From CAZZKG01 sp964654825 (GTDB taxonomy: Bacteria > Gemmatimonadota > CAZMKB01), in assembly GCA_964654825.1 (NCBI GenBank), contig CAZZKG010000010.1, positions 23,285 through 87,284 on the forward strand: DNA of 64,000 nucleotides. The letters are read 5' to 3'. Below are positions 15,331 through 24,713 of the stretch, in pieces. The translations under genes were made by a program, and so were the position numbers. How positions within the stretch are numbered: position 1 is the stretch's first letter; every line of letters begins with the position of its first letter. The notes beneath the pieces were generated by a model. The model did no database searches and was not told the DNA's origin. It worked only from the letters and a program-made list of their open reading frames with translations.

Positions 15331-16734
15331 TCAGCTGCCGGGACTCATAACGATGTCAATCCTCCGGTTTATCGCTCGCCCTTCACCTGTCTCATTGCTC
15401 GCTATAGGTTTGGACTCACCATTGCCGACGGCGATGATCCGTGATGGATTGAGGCCGAGGTTTGCAACCAGGTAGGTCCGTATTGCATCGGCACGTTTCT
15501 GTGAGAGCTGCAGGTTATAATTGTCTTCACCCATCGAGTCGGTGTTTCCCTCGATGGCGATCTGGGAATTAGGGAGCTCGCTGATCGCCTGCTGGACCTT
15601 GGTGAGGAGAGAAAAGTACTTTGGCTCAACGATCGCAGTCCCGCTTGGGAAGGTGAATCCTTCGAGTCTGATGATCACATCCTCACCATCCAGGAGGACC
15701 GTCGCCTCGTTCTGGTCGAAGAGAGCACTGATCCTCTCGATCCTCTCCCGTTTTATGCGCTGGGCTTCGAGCTGTTCCTTTATAGACCGGCGGTCTTCTT
15801 GCGTACCGGCATACTGCTTCTTGAGATCATTTAATTCAGTTGACAGCTGGTCCCTCTCGCTCTTCAACGCGTCGACTTCCTTCCTGAGCAGGTCGGCCTG
15901 TGATCCGATACCATCGTCGAACTGCAGGCTGAGTCCGATACCTTTCGCAATGGACATCAGTTTGTCCTCGAAGTCCAGGGTCACTCTCTCGGGGCTGGTT
16001 TTTTGCTTATCGATACTCCGGACCCGGTCGGCGATACTTTTCGCGTGCCTGGCTTCATAGAGCGCCACCTTATTGAGGGATTCGGCATCCGTTTTCCTGT
16101 ATCTGTCACTGTCCAGAAGATCGTCGGCTTTCTTGAGCTGTTCACGGGCTTTCGCGAGTGTCTCGGGGGCATCCTCATCGACCTTGTCGTCCTCCAGGTT
16201 CTTGATGAGTCTGTCGGTTTCACCTGTTATTGCCTCTTTTATCGCGAGGAGTTCAGCGGTGAGGAAGAGATCTTCTGCTTCCGCTCCTTTTTTCTTCCCC
16301 TCGTTCGCGTTGCCTCGTTCCAGGGCATTGGCGGCCTCGTAGAATCTCCTGTCGGCATCCTGCCAGGCAGTGCGTGAAAGGTCTGGTGCCTGAGCCTCCA
16401 GGGCCTTCTCGCGCGCGGGGAGAACGTCAACAAAAGTCACCCGTGCGAGATCAGAATTCCTGATTGCGGTGTTCGCATCTTTCATGGCTTTATCGACGAG
16501 TTTCCTGATTTTGTCGAGGGATTCCCCCTTCTCGGTTCTCTTCACGGCCTCGTCATATGCCCTCTGAGCCGAGTGGAATGTTTCCGGTGAGAGGACATCA
16601 GCCATCTCTGATTTCGCTTTCTCCAGCAAGACTTCGCAATCCTGCAGTTTCTCCTGAGCGGTCGCTCTGTTCACTGTGAGCAGAACGAACACCAGAGCCA
16701 GGAAGGATGAAACCAAGCTTGTGCCCCTGTGCAT
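15331..16734 (-). CDS. OmpA family protein with DUF4398-like helical N-terminal part
   Basis: 467 residues. Signal peptide (1-26, ending ATAQ), then a long helical region (about 30-330) made of repeats of the type AKSEMADVLSPETFHSAQRA and AREQLKKADDLLDSDRY, with a coiled coil near 285-325. The C-terminal OmpA/MotB domain (about 340-467) has TFPSGTAIVEP, IAIEGNTDSMGEDNYNLQLS, RADAIRTYLV and GRAINRRIDIVM, which binds peptidoglycan. It probably links outer membrane or periplasm to the cell wall. ATG at 16734 has AGGAGGT. A promoter is proposed at 16820-16847. Confidence 0.9.
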   Translation of the reverse strand: MHRGTSLVSSFLALVFVLLTVNRATAQEKLQDCEVLLEKAKSEMADVLSPETFHSAQRAYDEAVKRTEKGESLDKIRKLVDKAMKDANTAIRNSDLARVTFVDVLPAREKALEAQAPDLSRTAWQDADRRFYEAANALERGNANEGKKKGAEAEDLFLTAELLAIKEAITGETDRLIKNLEDDKVDEDAPETLAKAREQLKKADDLLDSDRYRKTDAESLNKVALYEARHAKSIADRVRSIDKQKTSPERVTLDFEDKLMSIAKGIGLSLQFDDGIGSQADLLRKEVDALKSERDQLSTELNDLKKQYAGTQEDRRSIKEQLEAQRIKRERIERISALFDQNEATVLLDGEDVIIRLEGFTFPSGTAIVEPKYFSLLTKVQQAISELPNSQIAIEGNTDSMGEDNYNLQLSQKRADAIRTYLVANLGLNPSRIIAVGNGESKPIASNETGEGRAINRRIDIVMSPGS

Positions 16735-16819
16735 TGTGTACCTCCTTCGGTTAGTATTCCCTCCCGGGTTCCCGGTATCTAGAATGCATGGTCGGGCAGT
16801 CCCGATTGAGGGCTGCGTA

Positions 16820-16847
16820 AATTTAATATTGTCTAAATTAATGTCAA
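16820..16847 (-). promoter_or_regulatory. Promoter of the OmpA-like gene
   Basis: Minus strand TTGACA (16842-16847), 16 bp spacer, TAAATT (16820-16825), about 85 bp upstream of the OmpA-like start, in an A/T-rich stretch. The divergent space to the cytochrome gene (16735-17036) holds only this and the promoter at 16958. Confidence 0.5.
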
Positions 16848-16957
16848 GAGAATACGATTTTTTTTTAACGGTTGGTCAGCTCCTCCTCCTACCCCCCTAT
16901 CTTATGATTCGGGGCTGTTATCCCCGCGGCATTACAGCGGCTTTCCCGTCGCCGTGC

Positions 16958-16986
16958 TTGATAATTTCTCACCGGCACAGTAGAAT
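16958..16986 (+). promoter_or_regulatory. Promoter of the cytochrome operon
   Basis: TTGATA (16958-16963), 17 bp spacer, TAGAAT (16981-16986). Predicted start about 16993, some 45 bases before the first cytochrome ATG. Confidence 0.55.
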
Positions 16987-17036
16987 ATGTGAGGAGAGCT
17001 CTGGATAACACCTTCAGCCTGTGGAGGGGAAAAATT

Positions 17037-17831
17037 ATGAAAAATCGATCGTTGAATTATCTGATCCCACTCATAATATTTCTCCTGATCGTCCCGGTCG
17101 CACTGACACAGGATTTCGGAGTCAAGAAAATACGTCCCCGGCCGCACGAGTACGGGAATGTGGTGATGAACAATTATTCGGAAGAGAAAGGTATGGCACC
17201 GGTGGTTTTCCCGCACTGGCTTCACCGGGCAAAATATACCTGTCGGCTCTGCCATGTCGATGTCGGATTCGCCATGGAAGCGGGAGGGACAGGTATGACC
17301 GAGGAGGAAAACAGGCTCGGTATGTACTGTGGAGCTTGCCACAACGGCGGTCCGGCTTTCACCATGAAGGATTTGACCGGGACGGGAGGTGACAGATCGA
17401 ATTGTGATCGATGTCACTCCTATGGGAAAAAGGTTGAGATGAAGAATGATTTTCTGGTTCTCAAGAAGGGTCTGCCTGGTGGAAGGTTCGGCAATGGTAT
17501 CGACTGGATCAAGGGAGAAGAAGAGGGGAAGATAAAACTCATCGATTACATAGAAGGGATATCCATCAAGAGAAAAAAGTTAAAAAACCCGGAAGATCTC
17601 GATCTGTCTGCGAAAGAGCCGAACATGCCCGACATCGTCTTCTCCCACGCAAAACACTCGGTCTGGAACGGCTGTGAACTGTGCCATCCGGAAATCTTTC
17701 CGGTTAAAAAAGACACAGAACCGTACAGTATGCAACAGATATTCGACGGGATGTACTGCGGTGTCTGCCACGGGAAAGTGGCGTTTCCGAGCATCGATTG
17801 CCAGAGGTGTCACACAGGAGAGGTCAATTGA
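17037..17831 (+). CDS. Exported hexahaem c-type cytochrome (c3/c7-like)
   Basis: 264 residues. Signal peptide (NYLIPLIIFLLIVPVALTQ), then six CXXCH haem sites: CRLCH, CGACH, CDRCH, CELCH, CGVCH, CQRCH. They fall into two three-haem modules, each preceded by a paired-histidine motif (FPHWLHRAKYTC, FSHAKHSVWNGC) that likely gives the distal ligands. This is the layout of low-potential bis-His cytochromes c3/c7 that carry electrons in the periplasm. ATG 17037 follows GGAGGGG. The next gene is a diverged paralogue, so the two likely arose by duplication. Redox partner not identifiable here. Confidence 0.88.
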   Translation: MKNRSLNYLIPLIIFLLIVPVALTQDFGVKKIRPRPHEYGNVVMNNYSEEKGMAPVVFPHWLHRAKYTCRLCHVDVGFAMEAGGTGMTEEENRLGMYCGACHNGGPAFTMKDLTGTGGDRSNCDRCHSYGKKVEMKNDFLVLKKGLPGGRFGNGIDWIKGEEEGKIKLIDYIEGISIKRKKLKNPEDLDLSAKEPNMPDIVFSHAKHSVWNGCELCHPEIFPVKKDTEPYSMQQIFDGMYCGVCHGKVAFPSIDCQRCHTGEVN

Positions 17832-17914
17832 CAGCCGACACGGGGATTGATGCTTTGATTAATGCCTGCTGCTATCAACGCCGAGGCGCCGGAGTTTCAA
17901 GCCCTTTGTTCCGT

Positions 17915-18715
17915 ATGAGTAATACGATTCACATGGTACCCGGTCTTCTGTGTTTTCTGATTGTCACTTTAATATTCTCATTAGCCGGAGCTCTTCATGC
18001 CCAGTTCTGGGATATTCCTCCTCCTCCTCCCCCTCATCAGTATGGTAACATCCTCCTCGACCGCCTGTCAACGGCGAATGACGTGAAGCCTGTATTTTTC
18101 TCTCACTGGAGCCATCGGATACGATACACCTGCAGGGTCTGCCATCTCGAACTCGGATTCTCATTTGTGACCGGTGAAACCGAGATCACCGAGAAGGAGA
18201 ATCAAAGCGGCATGTTCTGCGGAGCGTGTCATGAAGGAGAGACGGCGTTCGGTCACACTGAGAAGAACTGTGACAGGTGCCACACCGGTGACGCGTCATC
18301 GAGCAGGGAAGAATTCAGGAAGAAGCTCAAATCGGTCCCGAAGGCACTCGACGGGGATACGATCGATTGGGTGAGGGCTATCGCGTCAGGGGCCATAAAT
18401 CCGCTCTACAGTATCTTCGATAAGGACGCTAAGCCGCTGGGTTACGACACGACACTCGAACTCCAGGCGGAATGGAAATTCGTCCCGCCGGCTGTCTTTC
18501 CTCATGGGTCTCATGTCAAGTGGCTGGATTGTGCAAACTGTCATCCTGATATTTTCAATATCAAAAAAAAATCAACGGAACATTTCGAGATGAAATACAT
18601 CCTCGAAAAAAAATTCTGCGGTGTCTGTCACTTCAGCGTCGCTTTCCCTCTGAATGACTGCCGGGCATGCCATCCCGGTATGAAACAGGGGGAGTTCTCC
18701 GGAGTGTCCCCGTGA
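17915..18715 (+). CDS. Exported hexahaem c-type cytochrome, paralogue of the upstream gene
   Basis: 266 residues. Signal peptide (MVPGLLCFLIVTLIFSLAGALHA begins at residue 7), then a proline run (DIPPPPPPHQYGN) and six CXXCH sites: CRVCH, CGACH, CDRCH, CANCH, CGVCH, CRACH. The same two-module plan as its neighbour is visible (FSHWSHRIRYTC, FPHGSHVKWLDC). The start is uncertain because no clear ribosome binding site precedes ATG 17915; ATG 17933 is an alternative. It ends with a GTGA overlap with the next small gene, suggesting coupled translation. Confidence 0.87.
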   Translation: MSNTIHMVPGLLCFLIVTLIFSLAGALHAQFWDIPPPPPPHQYGNILLDRLSTANDVKPVFFSHWSHRIRYTCRVCHLELGFSFVTGETEITEKENQSGMFCGACHEGETAFGHTEKNCDRCHTGDASSSREEFRKKLKSVPKALDGDTIDWVRAIASGAINPLYSIFDKDAKPLGYDTTLELQAEWKFVPPAVFPHGSHVKWLDCANCHPDIFNIKKKSTEHFEMKYILEKKFCGVCHFSVAFPLNDCRACHPGMKQGEFSGVSP

Positions 18716-19038
18716 AGAATATTTCTCTGCTCTTCATCGTGTTCTTATCATGTGTGAGTGGTGCCAGCGACGTCTGTGCCGGTGAGGGACAGGCAACTTC
18801 GGATACTCTGTCGGTACATGTCGACAGTCTGCTGGTAATCTGCCAGGATGCTGATACCCTTCCTGCCTTTGAACTCGAAAAGTACATCACCGAATGTGAC
18901 AGCCTTGTCGTCCGAATAGAGAAAAGCGATCATGCCCGGAAGAGACTGATGCTGTTTCGCCTCAGGAAGTGCCGGAACTACTTCGCGTATCTGATCGAAA
19001 CGAAGCGGCCTGAGAAGTCTCCGGATGAAACTCCTTGA
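18712..19038 (+). CDS. Small exported protein of unknown function
   Basis: 108 residues from GTG 18712, overlapping the cytochrome stop by four bases, with GGAG about seven bases upstream. Signal peptide (ISLLFIVFLSCVSGASDVCA), then a short helical domain with three cysteines (VICQDADTL, YITECDSLV, RLRKCRNYF). I do not recognise the family. Position at the end of the cytochrome operon suggests an accessory role, for instance in assembly or as a small partner, but this is only inference. Confidence 0.6.
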   Translation: MKNISLLFIVFLSCVSGASDVCAGEGQATSDTLSVHVDSLLVICQDADTLPAFELEKYITECDSLVVRIEKSDHARKRLMLFRLRKCRNYFAYLIETKRPEKSPDETP

Positions 19039-19050
19039 CCCGGAACCAGG

Positions 19051-19079
19051 TTGACTTACCCTGCCGGCTTGCATATACT
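19051..19079 (+). promoter_or_regulatory. Promoter of fusA
   Basis: TTGACT (19051-19056), 17 bp spacer, TATACT (19074-19079). Predicted start about 19086, leaving a leader of about 107 nt before ATG 19193. Confidence 0.65.
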
Positions 19080-19192
19080 CAGTTGGAACACGACTATATA
19101 CGTATCTGATGTGAAGAGCTGCACCTTCCCTTTTTCCCGGGAAATCATCATCCAGGAGAATCGACTATTCTTTGAGAGGAGAGAAGTTATTC

Positions 19193-21277
19193 ATGACGAG
19201 AACAGTAAAAATCGATCGGGTTCGCAATATCGGTATCATGGCACACATTGACGCGGGGAAGACCACTGTCACCGAGCGGATCCTCTTCTTCACCGGCAAG
19301 AGTCACAAGATGGGTGAGGTTCATGATGGTGAGGCAATCATGGACTGGATGGCCCAGGAGCAGGAGAGGGGTATCACTATCACCTCTGCCGCGACAACAA
19401 CGTACTGGCGTGATTACCGCATCAACATCATAGACACTCCCGGTCACGTTGATTTCACTGCCGAGGTGGAGCGTTCGCTCCGCGTACTCGACGGGACCGT
19501 TATGCTCTTCTGCGCCGTAGGAGGTGTTCAGCCCCAGGCGCGGAGTGTCTGGCGTCAGGCGGAAAAGTATCGTGTCCCCCGCATCGCCTTTGTAAACAAG
19601 ATGGACAGGGCCGGCGCCGACTTCGATGCGGTGGTGAGAGAGATCCGCGAAGAACTCGGAGCGAACAGCGTCCCCGTTACCATACCCATCGGCAGGGAGG
19701 CCGAATTCAAGGGGATAATCGATCTCGTTGACATGAAAGCCGTCTATTACCCCCAGACATCTGAAGGCATATTGATCAAGGAAGAATCCATTCCCGACGA
19801 ACTTCTGGAACAGGCTCAGAATGCCCGCGCATACATGGTAGAAAAGGTGAGCGAGGTCGACAATCATCTCATGGAGAAATACATAAACGAAGAAGCGCCT
19901 GAACGGGACGAGCTGGTCCAGGCCATCAGAAAAGCCACTGTTGAAATGAAACTGACGCCCGTACTCTGCGGTGCTGCTTTCAAGAACAAGGTTGTGCGTC
20001 GCCTCCTCGATGCAATCGTGGACTACCTCCCTTCCCCGTTTGATCTGCCTCCCGTGATCGGGGCTACCGATAAAGAAAAGGGCGAGGGGATCCGCCAGCC
20101 TTCCGACGATCCTCCACTCGCCGCAATCGCCTTCAAGGTTCAGACGGACTCCCACCTCGGGAAGATCACCTACATCCGGATATACTCGGGAGTCCTCAAG
20201 GAGGGAGAGTTTGTGTACAACTCCATAAGGGAAAAGAAGCAGCGAGTGGGCCTCCTGTTCGAGATGCATGCGAACAAGCGGGAACGCATCAAAACACTTC
20301 ACGCCGGTGATGTGGGTGCTGTCGTCGGTCTGGCGGATACCTACACGGGTGACACCATCTGCAGTGAAGATGATCCGATTGTACTCGAGGCCATCGATTT
20401 TCCGGCTCCGGTGATAGGCGTTGCGGTCGCTGCAGAGAGCAGGGAGCAGAATGACAGGCTGGCAAAAGCCCTCTCACGCCTGTCGGAGGAGGACCCGACC
20501 TTCACCGTGACCCATGATGATGAGACGAAAGAGGTGATCATCTCTGGAATGGGTGAACTTCACCTCGAGATCATAATCGATCGTCTCATGAGGGAGTTTA
20601 ATGTTAAAGTCCAGTCCGGAAAGCCGCAGGTTGCCTACCGTGAGACTATAATCGGAAGTGTGGATCACGAATACAAACACGTTAAACAAACCGGCGGCCA
20701 CGGTCAGTACGCTCACGTGTGCATGGAAGTGGAACCCGGGGAGCCCGGCTCGGGCCTCCAGTTTGTCAACAAGGTGGTAGGAGGGCGTATCCCGGCCGAG
20801 TATGTTCCTGCCATCAAGCGTGGTATAATTAGTGCCATGCTCAGAGGCCCTCTCGCAGAATTCCCCATGGTTGATGTGCAGGTGGTTGTATACGACGGTT
20901 CAGCCCACGACGTGGATTCTTCCGAGGCAGCCTTCCGAACCTGTGGGAAAACCTGCTTCCGTGAGGCATGCCTGAAGGCAGGAATAGAGCTCATCGAACC
21001 GGTTATGGTCGTGGAGGTGGTAAGTCCGGCGGATTACATCGGGACTGTCACTGCCAGTCTCTGTGGGAAGCGGGGAAAGATCATCGGAATGGATACCAAG
21101 GGGACAACCACGGTCCTCAGGGCAAGTGTGCCCTTGGAGGAGATGTTTGGATACGCGTCGGAGGTGCGTACAATCACCAGCGGTATGGGAGAGTTTTCGA
21201 TGCAATTCGACAAATACGAAGCTGTTCCCCACAGTATCGCTGAAAAGATCGTCAAGGAGCGGTCTGAGAAAAAATGA
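19193..21277 (+). CDS. fusA: Elongation factor G
   Basis: 694 residues, usual length. GTPase that drives ribosomal translocation. G1 AHIDAGKTT (17-25), switch I RGITITSAATTTYW, G3 DTPGHVDF, G4 NKMDRAGADF, domain IV/V regions with GGHGQYAHV, SSEAAFRTCG and RGKIIGMD. ATG 19193 is chosen because GAGAGGAGAG lies about 10 bases upstream; an ATG 7 codons earlier overlaps that site. It stands alone here, not in the str operon, so it may be a second EF-G paralogue. The rest of the genome would tell. Confidence 0.94.
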   Translation: MTRTVKIDRVRNIGIMAHIDAGKTTVTERILFFTGKSHKMGEVHDGEAIMDWMAQEQERGITITSAATTTYWRDYRINIIDTPGHVDFTAEVERSLRVLDGTVMLFCAVGGVQPQARSVWRQAEKYRVPRIAFVNKMDRAGADFDAVVREIREELGANSVPVTIPIGREAEFKGIIDLVDMKAVYYPQTSEGILIKEESIPDELLEQAQNARAYMVEKVSEVDNHLMEKYINEEAPERDELVQAIRKATVEMKLTPVLCGAAFKNKVVRRLLDAIVDYLPSPFDLPPVIGATDKEKGEGIRQPSDDPPLAAIAFKVQTDSHLGKITYIRIYSGVLKEGEFVYNSIREKKQRVGLLFEMHANKRERIKTLHAGDVGAVVGLADTYTGDTICSEDDPIVLEAIDFPAPVIGVAVAAESREQNDRLAKALSRLSEEDPTFTVTHDDETKEVIISGMGELHLEIIIDRLMREFNVKVQSGKPQVAYRETIIGSVDHEYKHVKQTGGHGQYAHVCMEVEPGEPGSGLQFVNKVVGGRIPAEYVPAIKRGIISAMLRGPLAEFPMVDVQVVVYDGSAHDVDSSEAAFRTCGKTCFREACLKAGIELIEPVMVVEVVSPADYIGTVTASLCGKRGKIIGMDTKGTTTVLRASVPLEEMFGYASEVRTITSGMGEFSMQFDKYEAVPHSIAEKIVKERSEKK

Positions 21278-21285
21278 TTGACCCT

Positions 21286-21360
21286 AGTATAAATAGGGAC
21301 AGTCACCATTTTTTTGTTCAAATAATGGTGACTGTCCCTATTTAAGGAGCAACGAAGCCA
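21286..21360. repeat. Hairpin repeat, family 2 copy 2 (short form)
   Basis: AAATAGGGACAGTCACCATT (21291-21310) and its perfect complement (21324-21343) form a 20-bp stem with a 13-nt loop, followed by AAGGAGCAACGAAGCCAG. Unlike copies 1 and 3, it lacks the arm carrying GAATTGGTGATGAATT and TTGACA. It lies between convergent fusA and the Ig-repeat gene and could act as a terminator for both. Confidence 0.85.
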
Positions 21361-21384
21361 GTATTACAGTTCCGATGCAGGATT

Positions 21385-24306
21385 CTATTTGACAAGCATC
21401 ATCTTCTTCGTAGTGACAAAACTGCCTGCCTCGAGACGATAGAGGTAGACTCCAGATCCGACACTCGACCCTCCGTCGTTTTTACCGTCCCAGGTTATCG
21501 AGTGATATCCAGTACCGAGATCTCCATCGAACAGCATCCGGATGAGTTGACCTTTCAGATTGTAGATCGTCAACCGCGTCCTGACTACATCATCTCCCGA
21601 CATTCCCTCTTCCTCGGGAATCGCGATGGTTATCGTTGTCTGTGGATTGAAGGGATTCGGATAGTTCTGAGAGAGTGAAAAAGCTTTCGGTGATGGCCCG
21701 GTCGTTTCATTTCCACCACCTATTCCGCTGGGATTGTACTCGTATTCCCCCGTGGTACCTGCGGCAACGACGTTGGGTGGGGTTGCTCTGTCACGAACAC
21801 CGTTGATGGTGACCGTGTAAGTTACTCCGGATGAATGGCTGTCGGTTGTAAGGTGCACCATGGTCAGGCTCGAATCCAGCTTAGCGGAAATGATCGAGAT
21901 ACCGTTGTCGATGCTGTAGTTCGACGTTAATTCTGCTGACGTTTCCTCGACGGGCTCGGTGAACGATATCACCAGGTCGATCGAAGTGCTCAGGTAGAGC
22001 GTGTCGAGAGCCGGAGCGGTGACGTCCGTGGATAATGCGAACGTCGAATCGCTCTGGTCGCTGGCTTCTCCACCGATTACATCAAGAATCTTTACTTTCG
22101 CGAGCAGGCTCGGGGTGGGTGGTGTGGTCCAGGTGTAACTCCCGGTATTGGGATAGGACATTTCGATCACATCCCATACACCACCATCATCGAGACTGTA
22201 CTGCAGCTGCACAGAGTCGATAGCGCCCGTGGACTGCCAGGTAATGAGAGCTTCCGCGCCTGCGAGGAAAACCTCACCGCCGTTTGGACCCAGGAGGGTT
22301 AGATTGGCGGATGGAGCCTCGCTGACGATCGAAAAAAAGGAATCACTGATGTCGAGTGGATCTCTCGTGTCGGCTTCCTGGACTCTGATGAGACAGCTGT
22401 CAGACTGAGCGTCAGGAATGGTCCAGCTTCGTTCATGATCATTCGCGGTACGATTCGTGATGCTGATCCAGGAAGTGCCATTGTCGGTAGAGTAATGGAT
22501 CGCCACATCACTGACAGAACCGGTGTGGTCCCATGTTATTGCATACGAGCTCCCCACCTCGAGAATTTCTCCACCGTTTGGTGTCAGAACCGTCAGGGTT
22601 TTCGGGGGGGGAGTTCCGCTTCCGATGGTGAACACAGCGTTACTCACATCCTCGGGATCCTGGTCGGCCCAGTCCATGATCTTCACCATGCAACTGTCCG
22701 ATGGTGTATTCGGGACGGTCCAGGACCGTGCACCATCGTTTGCCGTTCTCGATGTCACCATGATCCACGTCCGGCCTGCGTCGGTCGAGTATTCTATCCG
22801 GACGTATGTAAAGTTCATTGACGATTCCCAGGTGATGGTCTTCTGGGTACCCACCTGCCACCACTCTCCTCCGTCCGGTGATGAGACCTGGATTGACTCC
22901 TCCCCCTGGGGTACATCCGTAATCGTGAAATTGGCATCACTCGTGTCGGTCGGGTCCCCGTCCGATGTGTCCTGCACCCTCACCCGGCACAGATCAGATG
23001 GAGAGTTCGGGATGATCCAGGAATAGTACCCCTGGTTCGGAATTCCGAGAGCCAGATCGGTCCAGCTGTTTCCTCCGTCGATCGAATATGCGACATCTAC
23101 TTCATCAACCAACCCGGTAGTGTTCCACACGATGTTATGCGTCGATCCTACCTGCCAGAGTTCGCTTCCGTTGGGGGAGGATACCGTGATCGTAGTGTCC
23201 GGTGGTGGTGGACCACCGCCGGCCGTGATCCCCACATAGTAGGCCATAGTACCGTTCCGGTATACCAGGTTAGCTCTGTCAGTGCCGCCGATGACGTCCG
23301 CCTGGTACGATCCCGCGACATAAGTCTGTGGAGTGTCCCACCCGCTGCCGATATCGACCGAATAATTGTCATCCCAGAAAATGTATTTGGCACCGGCGTC
23401 ATCAATGGCGATCACAGGATCAGTTCCGGTTCCGACAATTGCCACCTCCGAAAATTCTCCACCGAGCCACTCGAGGTAGCCGACATCCGTGGCCTCCGGG
23501 AAGGAGATGTGGGGATAATTTGACGGGTCGACCGCCACATGGGGATCTTCACCTGCGCTCGGTACGGTGTAGGTTGCGGAAATGACCGGCTGGAAGGAAC
23601 CTGCCACCCATTTCCTGTACATTACCTCGTAACTGGTCTGCGGGCCTGTTTTCTGCCGCCAGACAACGTGAAGAGCGTCATCAGCGCCCAGGGTGAGATG
23701 ACAGCGCTTGGAGGTCATGGTCCCCTCCGATACCTGAGTCTCCGGACCCCAGGACCCGTTGCTCCACAGTTGATGAAATATCTTGCCGCGGCCGTTCGAA
23801 AGATCTGTTCTCCTCCATATGACATGTCTTTTCCCGTCGCTCGCCACGGCAACCCTGACGTCCCGGTTGTTCCACAGGGCGGGATCGGGGTTGTCGACGA
23901 TGAGCTCGGGTGTACCCCAGCTCCCTCCATCTCTGTTGATGTAATAGATAAGGCCCCCGTTATCTCCCCACACGATGTGAGGGACGTCGTTGGAGTCCGC
24001 CCAGATATCTGGAGCGGATTTTTGTACGATGCCGGCACCTCCCATCGGGACAGTTTCCGTAGCCTGCCAGGTTGTCCCGTTGAAGTACCGGTAATAGATG
24101 GTCGTAGTGGTCATCCATGCTACGTGCACATGGTCACCGGGACCGACGGCGACATCGGGGTACATACCTTCTCCAAGAAGGAAAGGCGGATCCGACATCC
24201 ATGCCGCCCTCGCAGAGAAAGGAGCAGAGAGGATCATGAAGAGTGAAATAATACAGAGTGCCGTTGTGCGAACCTTCTTCCGGCGGTCATTCGAGTTCCT
24301 GCGCAT
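21385..24306 (-). CDS. Large secreted protein: propeller-like N-terminus, Ig-like repeats, type IX-style sorting tail
   Basis: 973 residues from ATG 24306 (AGGAGG upstream; a further ATG 8 codons earlier overlaps it). Signal peptide ending FSARA, then a propeller-like region (about 35-360) of repeated phrases such as HVVWRQKTGPQ and PHIVWGDNG. Next come four Ig-like repeats of about 90-100 residues opening with S/T-P-N/D-G-G-E and V-G-S/T-x-x-x-I-x-W, the Kre9/KNH-like type. A further Ig-like SbsA-like domain follows, then a FlgD-like tail with SLSQNYPNPFNPQTTI and the terminal YLYRLEAGSFVTTKKMMLVK. Probably attached to or released from the cell surface. It is a paralogue of the next gene upstream. 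Confidence 0.85.
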   Translation of the reverse strand: MRRNSNDRRKKVRTTALCIISLFMILSAPFSARAAWMSDPPFLLGEGMYPDVAVGPGDHVHVAWMTTTTIYYRYFNGTTWQATETVPMGGAGIVQKSAPDIWADSNDVPHIVWGDNGGLIYYINRDGGSWGTPELIVDNPDPALWNNRDVRVAVASDGKRHVIWRRTDLSNGRGKIFHQLWSNGSWGPETQVSEGTMTSKRCHLTLGADDALHVVWRQKTGPQTSYEVMYRKWVAGSFQPVISATYTVPSAGEDPHVAVDPSNYPHISFPEATDVGYLEWLGGEFSEVAIVGTGTDPVIAIDDAGAKYIFWDDNYSVDIGSGWDTPQTYVAGSYQADVIGGTDRANLVYRNGTMAYYVGITAGGGPPPPDTTITVSSPNGSELWQVGSTHNIVWNTTGLVDEVDVAYSIDGGNSWTDLALGIPNQGYYSWIIPNSPSDLCRVRVQDTSDGDPTDTSDANFTITDVPQGEESIQVSSPDGGEWWQVGTQKTITWESSMNFTYVRIEYSTDAGRTWIMVTSRTANDGARSWTVPNTPSDSCMVKIMDWADQDPEDVSNAVFTIGSGTPPPKTLTVLTPNGGEILEVGSSYAITWDHTGSVSDVAIHYSTDNGTSWISITNRTANDHERSWTIPDAQSDSCLIRVQEADTRDPLDISDSFFSIVSEAPSANLTLLGPNGGEVFLAGAEALITWQSTGAIDSVQLQYSLDDGGVWDVIEMSYPNTGSYTWTTPPTPSLLAKVKILDVIGGEASDQSDSTFALSTDVTAPALDTLYLSTSIDLVISFTEPVEETSAELTSNYSIDNGISIISAKLDSSLTMVHLTTDSHSSGVTYTVTINGVRDRATPPNVVAAGTTGEYEYNPSGIGGGNETTGPSPKAFSLSQNYPNPFNPQTTITIAIPEEEGMSGDDVVRTRLTIYNLKGQLIRMLFDGDLGTGYHSITWDGKNDGGSSVGSGVYLYRLEAGSFVTTKKMMLVK

Positions 24307-24330
24307 GGTTATACCCTTCCTCCTGAGCAT

Positions 24331-24656
24331 CAGGTCTTTCGGTGTTTTGCCGAGATCCTTTGGTTTTTACCGCAGCAAGTCTTCCTACCCATGAAAGAGC
24401 AAGAAGCGTGCCTGTCGTACATAAAAGGGCGCACATTTCGGCTCGTGAATCCTCATGTAATTACTCTATGCACACATTGTACAGGATCGCCGGGAAATGG
24501 CATGTGAGGTAATTGTATGGAAAAACACTCGTCCCTGCAAGGGGGATGGATTACAGGAAAATGACTCATCCCTACACTGACGTCCCGGTTGGTTTTCGCT
24601 GCTCGACTGTTAACGTCGGTATTGGAACCACACATTATGCCGGGTCATCATAAAGA
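24331..24656. other. Intergenic stretch, no gene seen
   Basis: Between the two Ig-repeat genes. No convincing ORF, RNA or clear promoter was found here. A promoter for the gene at 21385-24306 probably lies in this stretch but no good -35/-10 pair stands out. Confidence 0.4.
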
Positions 24657-24684
24657 AAGCCGGGTACGTCACCGTACCCGGCTT
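24657..24684 (-). terminator. Terminator of the 24.7-27.6 kb gene
   Basis: AAGCCGGGTACG and CGTACCCGGCTT form a perfect 12-bp stem with a 4-nt loop. On the minus strand it is followed by TTCTTTATG, a modest T tract. It lies 30 bp past the stop of the gene at 24714. Confidence 0.75.
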
Positions 24685-24713
24685 GCGTTCTGGTGAAGAG
24701 GTATTCCGGTCAG

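Noticed and set aside
19187..20302. 371-codon open frame on the minus strand
   Set aside because: Antisense to fusA, which is unmistakable; no known family.
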